DNA of 64,000 bases, from contig CBDDDL010000004.1 in NCBI GenBank assembly GCA_965226645.1, forward strand, positions 558,001-622,000. Direction: 5' to 3'. Positions 37,921 to 48,298 of this stretch are shown piece by piece. The number at the start of each line of letters is the position of its first letter. Position 1 is the first letter of the stretch. The stretch is from Poriferisodalis sp965226645. Its GTDB lineage: Bacteria; Actinomycetota; Acidimicrobiia; Acidimicrobiales; Poriferisodalaceae. Under the pieces are notes generated by a model, which was not told the DNA's origin, made no database searches, and saw nothing but the letters and a program-made list of their open reading frames with translations. Position numbers and translations under genes: made by a program.

Positions 37921-39000
37921 CCCTTCGTCTTTTGTTGGGATGAGGGTGGGTTGAGGGTCCGCCTTGTAGGCGGTCGAGGCCCTGCGTTGGGATCGGTGTT
38001 GTGAGATGCCGAAGCCCCCCTGGAGCATCGCCTCGATGAAGCGTGATGAAGCGCGTCGGTGCGGCTGTGGCGGCCGCGGATCGATCACCCGGTGCTGGGG
38101 GTGATCGTCGACGCGCCCGGGGAGCTGGTGGTGCGGGTGGCAACCCCTCGACGGTTCGCGATGCCCGTGGTGCCCACGATTGCGGGACCCCGAGTGGCAA
38201 GCCGTCACCACGACGGCCGTGACAACAAGGTGCCGCGGGACTTGGAGGTGTCGGGGCGGCCGGTGACGCTGGATCTGGGAGCGAGCGGCGGCTGACAGGG
38301 TCCGTGCGACCGAGAGAACACCCGTGCTGGCAGCCGTGTTCAGTGAGGGCCATCAGGGGTTCGAGGGTCGCGTCACGGCGCGTCTGGATCCCGCCGGCTG
38401 GTCACCGGCGGAGACTGAACGCCACCCGCCCATCAGTGCGATGACGGTCGATCACGCGGCTAGCCCAAATCGTGACCAGGTGAGTCGAAGCTGGTGAACT
38501 CGCTGGTGGCCCCCGATGGGCGGGGCTGGTCGGCGAGCACCGCCGCCGGCAGTGCCATCCCACGCCGGGTGCTGCTGGTGGACGAGGCCTCGATCCGCAA
38601 ACGGCACCGCTACGTATTGACGTCGGTGTGATCGTCAACGGCGACAAGCCGGATCGAGGTGCTTCGCCATGGTGGCCCCACCGACGACACACCGGCGCTC
38701 AGCGCGTTCCTGGCCGACCCAAGCCTTCGCCCGGATGGTGCTTGAAGCCGGCGACCCACGCGGTCGTCGTCTCCGTCACGGCTCCAAGGCGTACAAAGCA
38801 GCGATCGAGGGCGCGGCTCGTTGCCAGGCCCGCCCGTGCTGGACCGGTTCCACGTCGCGGGACATCGACGGCCTCCACGGACCAACACCGCCTGACCTCG
38901 GTGCGCCGCGACCCCAGGCGCCGCCCCGACTCAAAGCAGTGGCGTCTCGGCACGCACCTTCGAGTCGGCGTTCGATCGACTCGCTGACGCCGCGGTGTTC
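37921..39000 (+). pseudogene. fossil of a second ISL3-type transposase
   Basis: Plus-strand pieces in shifting frames resemble an ISL3 transposase: DAPGELVVRV and DLEVSGRPVTL (about 38100-38280), VDEASIRKRHRYV (about 38580), and SKAYKAAIEGAARCQARP (about 38780-38830), followed out of frame by a DRFHVA-type motif. Order and direction are consistent. It differs from the element at 34932 and has many deletions. Confidence 0.55.
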
Positions 39001-39530
39001 CACAGCGCGGTTCTTGTTCGTTCACCCACTGATCGTTTGGACATCGGCCCGATCTCCAGCTCGACGCAGCGGCGCCGCAGTCACCGCTCGGCGCGCTCGT
39101 CGCCAGCATCGAACGCCGCGGCTCGCAGCATGGGACGCGCTCGGCGAGTTGCACCAGCGTGCCTCGCCGACGACCAGGCGACGGCGCCCCGACAGCGATC
39201 GGACCGGTCTCGCCGACGATCTACGCACCGGCCAGCACAGAACCCGGATCGAACTTCCTAGCGACATCTCAGGCGACTCCCTTTCCTCGCCTGGCACCAC
39301 CGATTGGCCTCAACTGGGCACCAAACGGGTCGGTGGCCCAGCAACGGCGTCGGGTTGTTGAAGGAACCAATCGCCCTGGTTCCAAGTGTCTGGGCGTTGG
39401 GCTAGGGGTGCCCACGTGGTTCGGGGTTGTCGACGCTGGGTTTGAAGCCCGGGGCCTCAGTTCCTAACGGTTGAACCCAGCCGAGGGTCCCAGCAGCCCG
39501 AATCGCAAAAAAAGACGTGGCTCGGAATTG
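39000..39530 (-). repeat. deletion-riddled copy of the IS3-IS1380 junction region
   Basis: 39000-39285 matches the IS3 OrfA region 37357-37640, and 39286-39530 matches the IS1380 end 37655-37920. Long identical words are separated by many short deletions. The copy spans the junction itself (CTCCCTTTCCTC then CACCGATTGGCC), so it formed after the IS1380 element had entered the IS3. Confidence 0.65.
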
Positions 39531-40787
39531 TGTTTCCCAGGGCCAGCGGGCGGGGTATCGCAGGGTGGGTGTGCCGGAGCGGTTGACTGCTACGGCGGCG
39601 AGGGCGACGAGTCGGGTGCGGCGGGAGCGGTTCGTGGCCGGCGGCGCGTCGGCGAGCGTGGTGGTCGGGTGGCCGATGTTGTGGGCGAGCACTGCGCATG
39701 CGAGCGGTGCGCAGTTCGCGCCGTAGTGGCCTGAGGGGACGTGCTCGAGGCCGGTGCCTTCTTTGAGGTCGCGGATGGCGAGCTCGACAACGGCGTGGCC
39801 GCGGTGGAACTCGTCCGCGGCGGCGGTGTCGTGATCGGTGTTGGCGTTGAATGCGTGGTGCCGCCAGTCGGGCCACAGTCGTTGCTGCGCGCCCTCGGTG
39901 AGGCGGGTGCGGCGCACGACGAGGCGGACGGTGCGTTTCTGTTTGCCGCGGCCGGTGGTGTATTGGGTTTCGGCGACCTGGGCGTGGCCGTCTTTGGTGT
40001 AAGCGATGTCGGTCCATGCGGTGCCGCCGATTGCTTGGATCGCTGCGCGAACAGCGGGTATGAGGGTGACGGTGATCGACCACTTGAAGTCGTGGGCGTC
40101 GAGGCGGTCGATCAGTTTGCGTGACCAGAATCGGGAGTCGGCGCGCACCGTGGTCGGCCCGGCAGCCCCGGCGCGTCGCAGGTTCGCGGCGAGCTCGTCG
40201 ACGAAGCGCACCACGCCTCGCGAGGACCCCGCGGACCCTTTGCGCATGCGGGCGCCGAGCACCTCGCCGGTGTCGGCGCGTGCGGCGAGCAGCGGGTGAT
40301 AGCCGAGCACGCTGGTGTAGCCGTACGCGGCTCCTTGTTTTTGTTTGCCGTGGACCTCGCAGATCGTGGAGTCCACATCGACCACCAGCGGCGCACGGCC
40401 CGGGCCTGCTCCCAGCTGCCATGCGCGAGCGAGCGTGCGCGACAGCACCGCTTCGAGCTGGCGGACGTGACCGAACGTGAACGTCCGCCGGAACGTCCCG
40501 ACCGTCGAGGGCGCCATCGGGCGGAATCCCAGCACCCTCCCGGTGCGTCCGGCGCGCAGCATCTCGACGTGATCGATGTGGGTGGCCCCTGCGAGCATCG
40601 CGGCGACCACGGTGCAGATCTTGGGGCCCGGGTTCGCGGAACCGGTGCGCACCCACCGCTCGATCAGCGCCGAAAGGCCCAGACGGGCCATCAGCGTTCC
40701 CGCCAGGATCAGGCCCGCGTTGGCCACCAGGCCCTCATGATCGAACGTCGTTGCGAACCGGTCCAGCTTGCGCGATGATGCAGACAC
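39402..40787 (-). CDS. IS1380-family transposase with altered C-terminus
   Basis: 461 residues. DDE residues sit in PLVVDVDSTICEVHGKQKQG, TVRADSRFWSRKLIDRLDAH, and HAVVELAIRDLKEGTGLEHV. Length is typical. After WETQFRAT (near 39531) the sequence enters the degraded junction copy and reads FFAIRAAGTLGW. The expected tail (SALRALPGPSRLTPTARN, stop) is instead found detached at 37838-37915. The catalytic core is intact; the tail is probably not essential but is unnatural. Confidence 0.82.
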   Translation of the reverse strand: MSASSRKLDRFATTFDHEGLVANAGLILAGTLMARLGLSALIERWVRTGSANPGPKICTVVAAMLAGATHIDHVEMLRAGRTGRVLGFRPMAPSTVGTFRRTFTFGHVRQLEAVLSRTLARAWQLGAGPGRAPLVVDVDSTICEVHGKQKQGAAYGYTSVLGYHPLLAARADTGEVLGARMRKGSAGSSRGVVRFVDELAANLRRAGAAGPTTVRADSRFWSRKLIDRLDAHDFKWSITVTLIPAVRAAIQAIGGTAWTDIAYTKDGHAQVAETQYTTGRGKQKRTVRLVVRRTRLTEGAQQRLWPDWRHHAFNANTDHDTAAADEFHRGHAVVELAIRDLKEGTGLEHVPSGHYGANCAPLACAVLAHNIGHPTTTLADAPPATNRSRRTRLVALAAVAVNRSGTPTLRYPARWPWETQFRATSFFAIRAAGTLGWVQPLGTEAPGFKPSVDNPEPRGHP

Positions 40788-40943
40788 AAAAAGTGCCTCC
40801 TGTGTTTGAGACGAATGTGGATATCGACATCACAATCGTCGCAGATCAGGAGGCCTTTTTCGCGGACGCGGCAACCCCCACACACCCACCACACCGGTGG
40901 ATTCAGGCTAAGAGCATGCCTCCACAATCACGGGGGAAGCCCA

Positions 40944-42212
40944 TTCCTCGGGGCCCGTCGCCTGGTCTGGGACAGCGTCGGGGTCGAGGATGTCTCGCGG
41001 TTCGTGGCATGGCTGCGGGCTCCGGCCGACAACGTGATCGTGTTCGACGACACGGCGACGGTGAACCGTCACCTGGCCGCGCTGTTTGGGTTCTGCGACT
41101 TGCGCGCTCGCAGCGGCGGCGTGGGTGTGGCGGCGGAGTTGGTGGCGTGGCGGCGCGGGTCTCGGGGTTCCTGCAAGCCGTTCTTGCGCGGCATCGCGAG
41201 TGACGGGCCGGTGCGGCTGCGGCCGGTGGGGCTGCGTGTGCCGCGGCGGCTGCCGGCTGTGCTCGGCGTCGAGGAGGTTGCTGTGATCTTGGCGGCGTGC
41301 ACCCGGCTGCGGGACCGGTTCTTGTTCGCCTTGTTGGCCGAGACGGGCATGCGGGTCGGCCAGGCGCTCGGTCTGGGGCACGAGGACTTCGTGAGCCGGC
41401 GGCGGGAGGTGCGCATCGTGGCCCGGGCCGACAACGCGAACGGTGCCCGGGCCAAGTGTTTGTCGCCGGCGACGGTGCCGGTGCCGGTGTCAGCGCCGCT
41501 GGTGCGGCTCTGGGGCGACTGCATGCACACCGAGTACGGCGCATTGGACTCTGACTGCGTGTTCGTGAACCTGTGGTCGGCGCCGGTGGGCAGGCCGCTG
41601 CGCTGCGGTGCGGTCGCGAAGCTGGTGCGGCGGCTGCGAGCCCGCACGGGTATCGAGTTCGCCCCGCACACGCTGCGCCGCAGCCGCGCCACCGAGCTGA
41701 TCCGCGCCGGTGTGGCGATCGAGATCGTGTCCAAGCTGTTGACGCACCGGTCGGCGGCCACGACCAGCGCCGCGTATGTGCACCTCGACGTCGAGGACCT
41801 GCGGGCCGAGCTGGTGCGTGCGGGCGCCTGGGACGACATCTCATGGGGAGCGCCGTCGGGGCCCGCAGCGGCCACGGTGACCGTCTGGGCGACCTCGTGG
41901 CGGCTGTTCGCCCCGAGTTCTGCGGCGAGGTCATCGCGGTGTCACCCGAGGACCCGGTGTTCGGTCGGGGCCGCTGCGCGGTGGCGGGATGCGGGCGCAG
42001 CGCCTGGGCGCGGGGTCTGTGCGGGGCTCACCGCCAACGGTGGGCCAGCCACGCCAAGCCCGACCTCGGGGAGTTCAAGGCGGGCGCCGCTGCGGTCGCG
42101 GTCCGGGCCGGCTCACACAACGTGGACGGCTTCGACCTGTCGGCTCTGCCCGTCGGGCCCCGCCTGGAGGCCGCGTACGTGCTGTGGTGCCGCCACGACG
42201 ACCGCACTGTGA
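40944..42212 (+). pseudogene. tnpA: tnpA tyrosine recombinase, 3' part
   Basis: It continues 36272-36448 after the IS3. The catalytic domain shows the first Arg in LLAETGMRVGQALGLGHEDF, the HxxR box in APHTLRRSRATELI, a His in LTHRSAATTSAAYVHL and the Tyr in AAYVHL. The native end is probably near GAWDD (about 41840), because tnpB starts at 41846. The remaining 120 residues up to 42212 overlap tnpB out of frame and look like read-through after loss of a stop. Confidence 0.78.
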
Positions 42213-43797
42213 GGGTGCCGCCCTCAGCGGTGAGGCACCTCGTCGCGCTGCTGGCCGACAGCGGCGTCGGCTCGCTGCTGGGGCGGCCGCCGCAGGACCG
42301 GCTCGACGAGGTCAGATCCCGAGGCCTCAAGGATCCGAGCCCCACGATCGGGCTCATCCGCTACGCCTGCCGACGCCTCAGCGACCTCGGCGGCATCGAC
42401 ATCGAAGCCGAGTACGCGTCGGACGTCTGGGTCGCCTCGCGGCTGGGGATCAAGGTGACCCGGTCGCCGGCTCAGACCCGTTTCGACACCATCGACCAGC
42501 CGTGGCTGCGCGCCGCGGTGAAGCGCCGGGGCGAGGCTTCGGCTGGGGTCGGGCAAGACCTGCCGCAGTATGCACGTGGACGTGCGGGCGATGCTGTGGT
42601 TCAGCCGGTTCCTCACCCGACGCGATCCCCGAGCCTCCGACGAGGCTGTCGCCGCCCGCGACGCGCTGGAGTCCTGTCTGGTGCGGGTCGCCGCCTCACA
42701 TCTCGCTGCTCACACCACCGGCACCTGCATCACGTGTCTGCGGGTCTTTCTCGACGCCTGCCGACGCCACGGCCGGCTGCCCCGACTGCGGTGCGACGGC
42801 AGCGATCTATCACGACGACCTGCCCAGCGGGCCCCGGCGGCTGCCCCGGTTCATCCCCGAGTTCGTCATGGCCCAGCTCGAAGACCCCGAACGCCTCGCA
42901 ATGCTGCCCGACGCCACGACCCGGGCGCTGGTCATCGTGATAATAGAGACCGGCCTGCGGGCCAACGACGCCTGCTCGCTGCCGTTCAACCCGATCATCG
43001 ACCACAGCGCCCGATGGCGGTGCCTCCGCTGCCTCAACACCAAGACGGCCGCCGAGCAGCTCGTGCCCCTCAGCGCCGCCGCCGCCGAAGCCGTCCGCGC
43101 CCAACAGAGGCATCTGCTCCACCGCCGGCCCGACGCTGTGCCGGTGCTGTTCCCCGCCCCGCGCTCCAACCCCGACGCGACCCGGCCGTTCAGCTACGCC
43201 ACGCTGCGCCGGCGTCCGGCCCGCCGCCAACACGACATCGACCTGCGAGACGACACCGGCCGGCCCGTGCGGGTCACCGCCCACCAGTTCCGCCACACCT
43301 TCGGCACCCGGCTGATCAACACAGGCGTCCCCCAACACGTCATCGGGCGGCTCCTCGGCCATGCCAGCCCCCACATGACCGCCCGCTACGCCGCGCTCTG
43401 TGACACCACCGTCCGCGCAGCCTTCGACGACTGCTGCCAGCAGCGGGTCAACCTCGCCGCAGAACACATCGCCTACGACCCCGGCGCGCTCACCGACCAA
43501 GCCGAGCGGACCACCCACAACACGGCCCGCGTCCACGCCAGCCTGCCCAACGGCTACCGCGGACGCCCACCACAACAGCACTGCCCCCACCCCAACGCCT
43601 GCCTCACCTGCCCCGACTTCCACACCACCCCGGCATTCCTCGACATCCACCGCCGCCAACACGACCAGACCAGACTGCTCATCGCCACCGCCGAAGCCGA
43701 CGGCCGACTCCGGCTCGCCGACAACCATCGCCAAGTCCACGACAACCTCGACCCGCTCATCACCGCGCTCGAAGACATCGCAGACACCACCCCATGA
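41846..43797 (+). pseudogene. tnpB: tnpB tyrosine recombinase with two frameshifts
   Basis: ATG 41846 gives MGSAVGARSGHGDRLGDLVA. Next comes a cysteine motif typical of TnpB (RCAVAGCGRSAWARGLCGAH) and a core-binding domain. The frame moves at about 42560 (to MHVDVRAMLWFSRFLTRRDP) and again at about 42795 (to PDCGATAAIYHDDLPSG), leaving three pieces. The catalytic domain in the last piece is complete: ETGLRANDACSLP, HQFRHTFGTRLI, RLLGHASPHMTARYAAL. A zinc-binding-like C-terminus (CPHPNACLTCPDFHTTP) follows. The stop overlaps the tnpC start as ATGA, as in functional elements. Confidence 0.78.
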
Positions 43798-43939
43798 CCG
43801 CCGCCCTCGCCGCTGCCGCCCGACAACGCTCCGACCAGACCCGCCAACGCGCCACCGAAGCACTACAGCGCCTCCACACCACCGGCCAACCGATCACGCT
43901 CGCACACGTCGCCCGCACAGCAGGCGTGTCCCGGTCCTA
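43794..43939 (+). pseudogene. tnpC: tnpC (DUF6262-type), 5' fragment
   Basis: The ATG overlaps the tnpB stop (ATGA), implying coupled translation. It reads QRSDQTRQRATEALQRLHTT, then GQPITLAHVARTAGVSRS, the usual N-terminal helix-turn-helix of the small accessory protein of these transposons. A TAG at 43938-43940 ends it where the family has Trp (SRSWLY). The rest of the gene is at 48421-48717. Confidence 0.75.
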
Positions 43940-45035
43940 GTGTCCTGTTTGGGGAATTCGGTGGATATATGAGGCGAGGTTGTCGAGTATCTGGTCTGCG
44001 GTCTTGCGCCATATGAAGGGTTTGGGGTCGTTGTTCCAGTTTTCGACCCAGGTGTTGATGGAGTCTTTGAGGTCTTTGACGCTGGTGTGGGTGCCGCGTC
44101 GGAGCCATTTGGTGGTGAGTTCTGAGAACCAGCGCTCGACGAGGTTCATCCAGGAGCTGTAGGTGGGGGTGAAGTGGAGCTTGAAGCGGGGGTGCGCGAC
44201 GAGCCAGCGTTTGACGGCGGGGGTCTTGTGGGTGGAGACGTTGTCTGCCACGACGTGCACGTCGAGGTGGGAGGGGACTTCTTTGTCGATGAGGTTCAAG
44301 AACTTTCTGAACTCTTCTGAGCGGTGCCGCGCCGTCATCGACGTGATGACGTTGCCCGAGGCGGTGTCGAGGGCCGCGAACAGGTTGGTGGTGCCGTGGC
44401 GGCGGTAGTCGTGGGTGCGCCGCTGGGGCGTGCCGGGCATCAGCGGCAGGATCGGGGCGGTGCGGTCCAGGGCCTGGATCTGTGTCTTTTCGTCCACGCA
44501 CAGCACCACCGCGGCCTCCGGGGGGTTGAGGTACAGCCCCACGACGTCGCAGGACCTTGTCGATGAACTGCGGGTCCGGCGACAGCTTGAACTCCTCGGC
44601 GAGGTGGGGCTTGAGACCGAACGCCCCCCCCCAGATGGCGTGCACCGACGACGGCGAGATGCCCACTGCTTTGGCCATCGACCGCGTCGACCAGTGCGTC
44701 GCGTCCGGTGGGGCGGACTCCAAGGTGAGCACGATCACCCTCTCGACGGCGGCGTCGTCGATGGTGCGCGGCGGCCCCGGCCGCGGGTCGTCGCAGAGCC
44801 CGTCGAGGCGGCGCTCGGCGAACCGCGAGCGCCACTTGGCCGCCGTCGCGGGATGGCACCCCAGCTCGGCGGCGATGTCTTTGTTGTAGCGGCCCTCGGC
44901 CGCCCCCAGCACGATCCGGCACCGCAGAGCCAGCGCCTGAGACGACTTCGGGCGCCGAGCCCACCGCTCCAGCGTCTCGCGTTCCTCGTCGTCCAGCACG
45001 ATCACAGCCGTCGGCCGTCCCCGCCTTGCACCCAT
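43937..45035 (-). pseudogene. IS630-family transposase with one frameshift
   Basis: Part one (from 45035) has the helix-turn-helix YNKDIAAELGCHPATAAKWR and the IS630 segment AKAVGISPSSVHAIW. Part two, in another frame from about 44555, holds the DDE core: VLCVDEKTQIQALD, VHVVADNVSTHKTPAVKRWL and SSWMNLVERWFSELTTKWLR. A single base indel at about 44550-44556 would join FIDKV to VVGLYLNPPE. Some IS630 elements use programmed frameshifting, but no clear slippery run is present at this spot. The final TAG uses the TA target site. Confidence 0.8.
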
Positions 45036-45114
45036 ATCGGTCCCCGTTCATCGCCTGCCGCAGCCACGCTGCCGCCCCACCATGTTACCGCGACTAACTA
45101 AACAAACAGGACAC
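43940..45114 (-). mobile_element. IS630-family element inserted at a TA dinucleotide in tnpC
   Basis: Ends GTGTCCTGTTTG (43940-43951) and CAAACAGGACAC (45103-45114) are perfect inverted repeats. They are flanked by TA at 43938-43939 and 45115-45116, the signature TA duplication. Length 1175 bp. It appears to have entered the CTAG duplication already created by the adjacent IS1182-type element. Confidence 0.85.
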
Positions 45115-45182
45115 TAGGAGTGTGCTGATTTATTGGGGCGGATTTCCGCGTGTTTGGGGTGTGCGCGCGGGAGGATGTGGGC

Positions 45183-46697
45183 ATGCAGGGTTCGTGCCGT
45201 TTGGATCGTGAGTTTTTGGATGCGCGGGCGTTGTGCGGGCATCTGGTGGGCGTGGGCTCGGTGCACGCGTTCTTGGCTGAGCATCGCAGCCGTCTGTTTC
45301 CGGACGGGTTGTTCGCTGATTTGTTCGGGTCGCGTCGGGGGCGTCCGTCGGTGCCTGGCGAGGTGGTCGCGACCGTGATGGTGCTCCAGGCCCTGGAGGG
45401 TCTGTCTGATCGTGAGGCGTGCCGGCGGCTGCAGACAGATATCGGGTGGAAGGCTGCTGCGGGTCTGGCGTTGACTGATGAGGCGTTCGGTCACACGGTG
45501 CTGACGCTGTGGCGCAACCGGCTGCGCCAAAGCGGTGATCCTGATCGGGTGTTCCGGGTGGTGAGCGAGTTGATCGCTGAGTGCGGCGCGGTCGCGAAGA
45601 GCCATCGGCGGGTGCTCGATTCCACGGTTCTTGATGACGCGGTGGCCCGTCAGGACACCGTCACGATGCTCGTGAACCAGATCCGGCGGGTCCGCAGGCT
45701 CCACGGCGGGCTCGCCGAGGTGTGGGTGCGCGAACGCAACCTGGGCACCGGCGGCGCGGTGGTGGACTGGGGCGACCCCGCCGACGTGGAACGCCTCGTC
45801 AGCGAGCTCGTCGACGACGCCCTCGAGCTGATCGGCACAGCAGAAGATCTCGACCTTGACGACGCCCAGGGCGACGCGGTGGCGTTGCTGGCGCTGGTCG
45901 CGGGCCAAGACGTCGAGCCCGGCGACGCCCCGGGGCGGTGGCGCATCGCTCGGCGCACCGCGCCGGGCCGGATCGTGTCGACGGTGGATCCCGAGTCGCG
46001 TCATGTGCACAAGTCGCGCAGCGTCTACCGCGACGGCTACAAGGCCCACATCGCGGCCGAGCCCGACACCGGGCTGATCACCGCGGTGGACCTCACCGCG
46101 GGCGATGTCGGCGACGCGCAGGCCGCGCCCGGCCTGATCGCCGACGAGCCCGCCGGCACCGAGGTGTACGGCGACAGCGCCTACGGCACCGGGGACCTGC
46201 GCTCCCATCTCGCCGAACGCGAGATGACCGCGGTCATCAAGCCGCCGCCGATCCAGACCGCAGTCGAAGGCGGGTACAGCATCGACGACTTCGACATCGA
46301 CACCGACGCCGGCACCGTGACCTGCCCCGACCGCATCACCGTCACGATCAGCCCCAACAGCACCGCCAGGTTCGGCCGCCGCTGCCGCACATGCCCGGTG
46401 CGAGCACGATGCACCACCGCCAAGACCGGGCGCACCATCAAAATCCACCCCCACCACCAGCTCCTCAAAACAGCCCGCAAACAGGCCCGCACCGACAGCT
46501 TCGACCACGACTACCGCCGCTGGCGGCCCATGGCCGAACGCTCCATCGCCTGGCTCGTGCGCAACAACCGAAGATGCCCCTACCGAGGCATCCACAAAAA
46601 CCGGCAATGGCTCACCACCCGCGCCGCAGCAGTCAACCTCAAACGACTCACCAACCTCGGAATCACACACAACGGCCGCCACTGGGCCATCAACTGA
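45183..46697 (+). CDS. IS1182-family transposase
   Basis: 504 residues from ATG 45183 (MQGSCRLDREFLDARALCGH). The DUF772-type N-terminal domain has GRPSVPGEVVATVMVLQALE, then GLSDREACRRL. The DDE core is seen in RVLDSTVLDDAVARQDTVTM, GTEVYGDSAYGTGDLRSHLA and RPMAERSIAWLVRNNRRCPY. A cysteine cluster (RCRTCPVRARCTTAKTG) lies before the last acidic motif, as in the family. The ORF is intact and of normal length, so this may be the one functional transposase on this side of the pile. Confidence 0.9.
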   Translation: MQGSCRLDREFLDARALCGHLVGVGSVHAFLAEHRSRLFPDGLFADLFGSRRGRPSVPGEVVATVMVLQALEGLSDREACRRLQTDIGWKAAAGLALTDEAFGHTVLTLWRNRLRQSGDPDRVFRVVSELIAECGAVAKSHRRVLDSTVLDDAVARQDTVTMLVNQIRRVRRLHGGLAEVWVRERNLGTGGAVVDWGDPADVERLVSELVDDALELIGTAEDLDLDDAQGDAVALLALVAGQDVEPGDAPGRWRIARRTAPGRIVSTVDPESRHVHKSRSVYRDGYKAHIAAEPDTGLITAVDLTAGDVGDAQAAPGLIADEPAGTEVYGDSAYGTGDLRSHLAEREMTAVIKPPPIQTAVEGGYSIDDFDIDTDAGTVTCPDRITVTISPNSTARFGRRCRTCPVRARCTTAKTGRTIKIHPHHQLLKTARKQARTDSFDHDYRRWRPMAERSIAWLVRNNRRCPYRGIHKNRQWLTTRAAAVNLKRLTNLGITHNGRHWAIN

Positions 46698-46914
46698 CCC
46701 CCACCACCACCAAACACCCCCAACAACCCACCGCGACACCCAAACCCAACCCGAACCCCACACACACAGCCCCGAACAGCCACCCCCACACCGGCAACCA
46801 CCCCGCACCGCACACAACCACCCACCGGACTGTGTTGCGTCTGACCGCCGCGGAGGGTCCACCGAGGAATGAACCAACTGATCGTGTTCTCGCTGACGCG
46901 TGAAGGAGCATCAG

Positions 46915-47238
46915 ATGACTGTCAGCGAGGGTCGGCGTCGACCGAAGAAGCTGTCCGCGGAGACGAAGTGGGAGATCTACTTGCAGGTGACCTGCGGGGA
47001 GATCACCCAGGCCGACGCGGCCCGGAAGTGGGGGGTCGATGTGTCGACGGTCATCTCCATCCGCCGGACGGTGAAGGACGCGGCGCTGGCTGCGCTGGCC
47101 CGCAAGCCGGGTCGGGCGGCCACCGAACGGAACTGGGAGCTCGAAGCGGCCCGGGCAGAGATCGGTCAGCTCACCGAGGCGATCAAGGTCCAAGCGATCG
47201 AGTTGGCCATTGTCCGGGGAAAATCCGGCTGGGACTGA
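46915..47238 (+). CDS. integrase-IS transposase, N-terminal helix-turn-helix part
   Basis: 107 residues from ATG 46915, with AAGGAG seven bases upstream. It has the helix-turn-helix LQVTCGEITQADAARKWGVD, then VSTVISIRRTVKDAALAALA, and a coiled segment. In related actinobacterial elements this is continuous with the catalytic part through the VRGKSGWG...GPVPARVP junction. Here the frame ends with a TGA after RGKSGWD, so a frameshift at about 47230 separates it from the rest. Confidence 0.7.
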   Translation: MTVSEGRRRPKKLSAETKWEIYLQVTCGEITQADAARKWGVDVSTVISIRRTVKDAALAALARKPGRAATERNWELEAARAEIGQLTEAIKVQAIELAIVRGKSGWD

Positions 47239-48298
47239 ACGGACCGGTCCCGGCGAGAGTCCCCGCCGAGGCCAAAGAGCTGGTCCTCAACACCGTCGAC
47301 GACGCCGTTGCCGCCGGGTTCTGGCACACATGGGCCACCGGTGTGTGGCAGGTCTCCGACGACCGGGTGCACCGCTGGCGGGCCCGCCGGCGCGAGCTGG
47401 GCACGCTCAGCGACCTCGCCACGGGCGGCGCGCCGGTGCATGCCTTGCTGGCCGACGAAGTCGCGGAGGTCCTCGCTGTCGCTGAAGAGTGGGGACCGGT
47501 CGACCGGTCGCACCGCAAGCTCGCCCACCGCGGTTCCTATGCGGGCCGGGTGTGGGTGGCCCCCTCGACGTTTCGGCGCGTTCTGGCTGCCCACGGGCTT
47601 GTGCTGCCCGAACAGCCGCCGACACCACGGCGGCCCCGACGCCGTGGCCGCACTGGCTGGTCTGGGAACCGAACAGGATCTGGATCTGGGACGTCACCCA
47701 CTTCGGGCGGGCCCGGCGCTGCGTGTTCGCCATCGTCGACATGGTCTCGCGCTACTGGATCACCACCCTGGTCTCGACCGAGGAGACCTCCACCCAAGTG
47801 CGTGTCGTGTTCGATCAGGCGTTGCTAGCCCAAGATCTCGACGAGCTGCTCACCGACGACCGCCTCGATCTCGACATCGACGACCCCGACCGGCCGATCC
47901 TGCTCGCAGTGTCCGACAACGGCCCGGCCATGACCAGCCACGACACCCGCGCCTACATGGCGATGATGGCCATCGCCCAGCACCACGGCCGACCCCGCAC
48001 AGCCCACCGACCAAGCCTGGATCGAGAGTTTCTTCAGCCACATCAAGCACGAATGGCCCCACCTCGACGACATCACCGACCCGGCGTTGCTCGACACGAG
48101 CTGGCACGCATCCGGATCGACTACAACGAAGTCCGGCTGCACGAAGCGCTCGGCTACGTCACCCCCGACGACGAACACCACCAACGAGGAGAACCGATCC
48201 GCGAGGCCCGCCGGCAAGGCCTCCAACGGCCCGCACACGACGGCTCGACCACAACCGCCGCTGGGGACCACCACCAACAACCCCGAACACCCCATGAC
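47190..48298 (+). pseudogene. integrase-IS transposase, catalytic part with several frameshifts
   Basis: Pieces in three frames follow in correct order: PVPARVPAEAKELVLNTVDD and EEWGPVDRSHRKLAHRGSYA (to about 47645); WEPNRIWIWDVTHFGRARRC and LLAVSDNGPAMTSHDTRAYM (47645 to about 47990); QAWIESFFSHIKHEWPHLDD (to about 48105); ELARIRIDYNEVRLHEALGY to the end. The DDE triad is complete if rejoined. At least three internal indels make it non-functional as written. Confidence 0.75.

Larger units (their letters stand above)
37655..40908 (-). mobile_element. IS1380-type element inserted in the IS3 leader, carrying fossil DNA
   Basis: GCCTGAATCCACCG (37655-37668) and CGGTGGATTCAGGC (40895-40908) are perfect 14-bp inverted ends, each flanked by TAA (37652-37654 and 40909-40911). 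The native IS1380 parts are 37655-37920 and about 39531-40908, together about 1.64 kb. The 1.6 kb between them is decayed ISL3 and duplicated IS3/IS1380 sequence. Confidence 0.72.
36449..40943 (-). mobile_element. IS3-family element inserted in tnpA, itself split by an IS1380-type block
   Basis: Ends TGGGCTTCCCCC (36449-36460) and GGGGGAAGCCCA (40932-40943) are perfect inverted repeats, with a further GTGGAGG match inside. TTC is duplicated on both sides (36446-36448, 40944-40946), a 3-bp target duplication as in IS3. Removing 37655-40911 leaves about 1.24 kb, normal for the family. Confidence 0.82.

Noticed and set aside
41573..42940. 455-codon plus-strand frame as an independent gene
   Set aside because: Only its part from 41846 to about 42560 is real (start of tnpB). 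The rest is out-of-frame reading of tnpA and tnpB.
45114..46877. Minus-strand open frame of 587 codons
   Set aside because: Exact antisense of the IS1182 transposase, whose DDE motifs are on the plus strand.
46869..47828. Start of the integrase-IS catalytic ORF at 46869
   Set aside because: The N-terminal 115 codons overlap the helix-turn-helix part out of frame. Only the stretch from about 47230 to 47645 matches the transposase.
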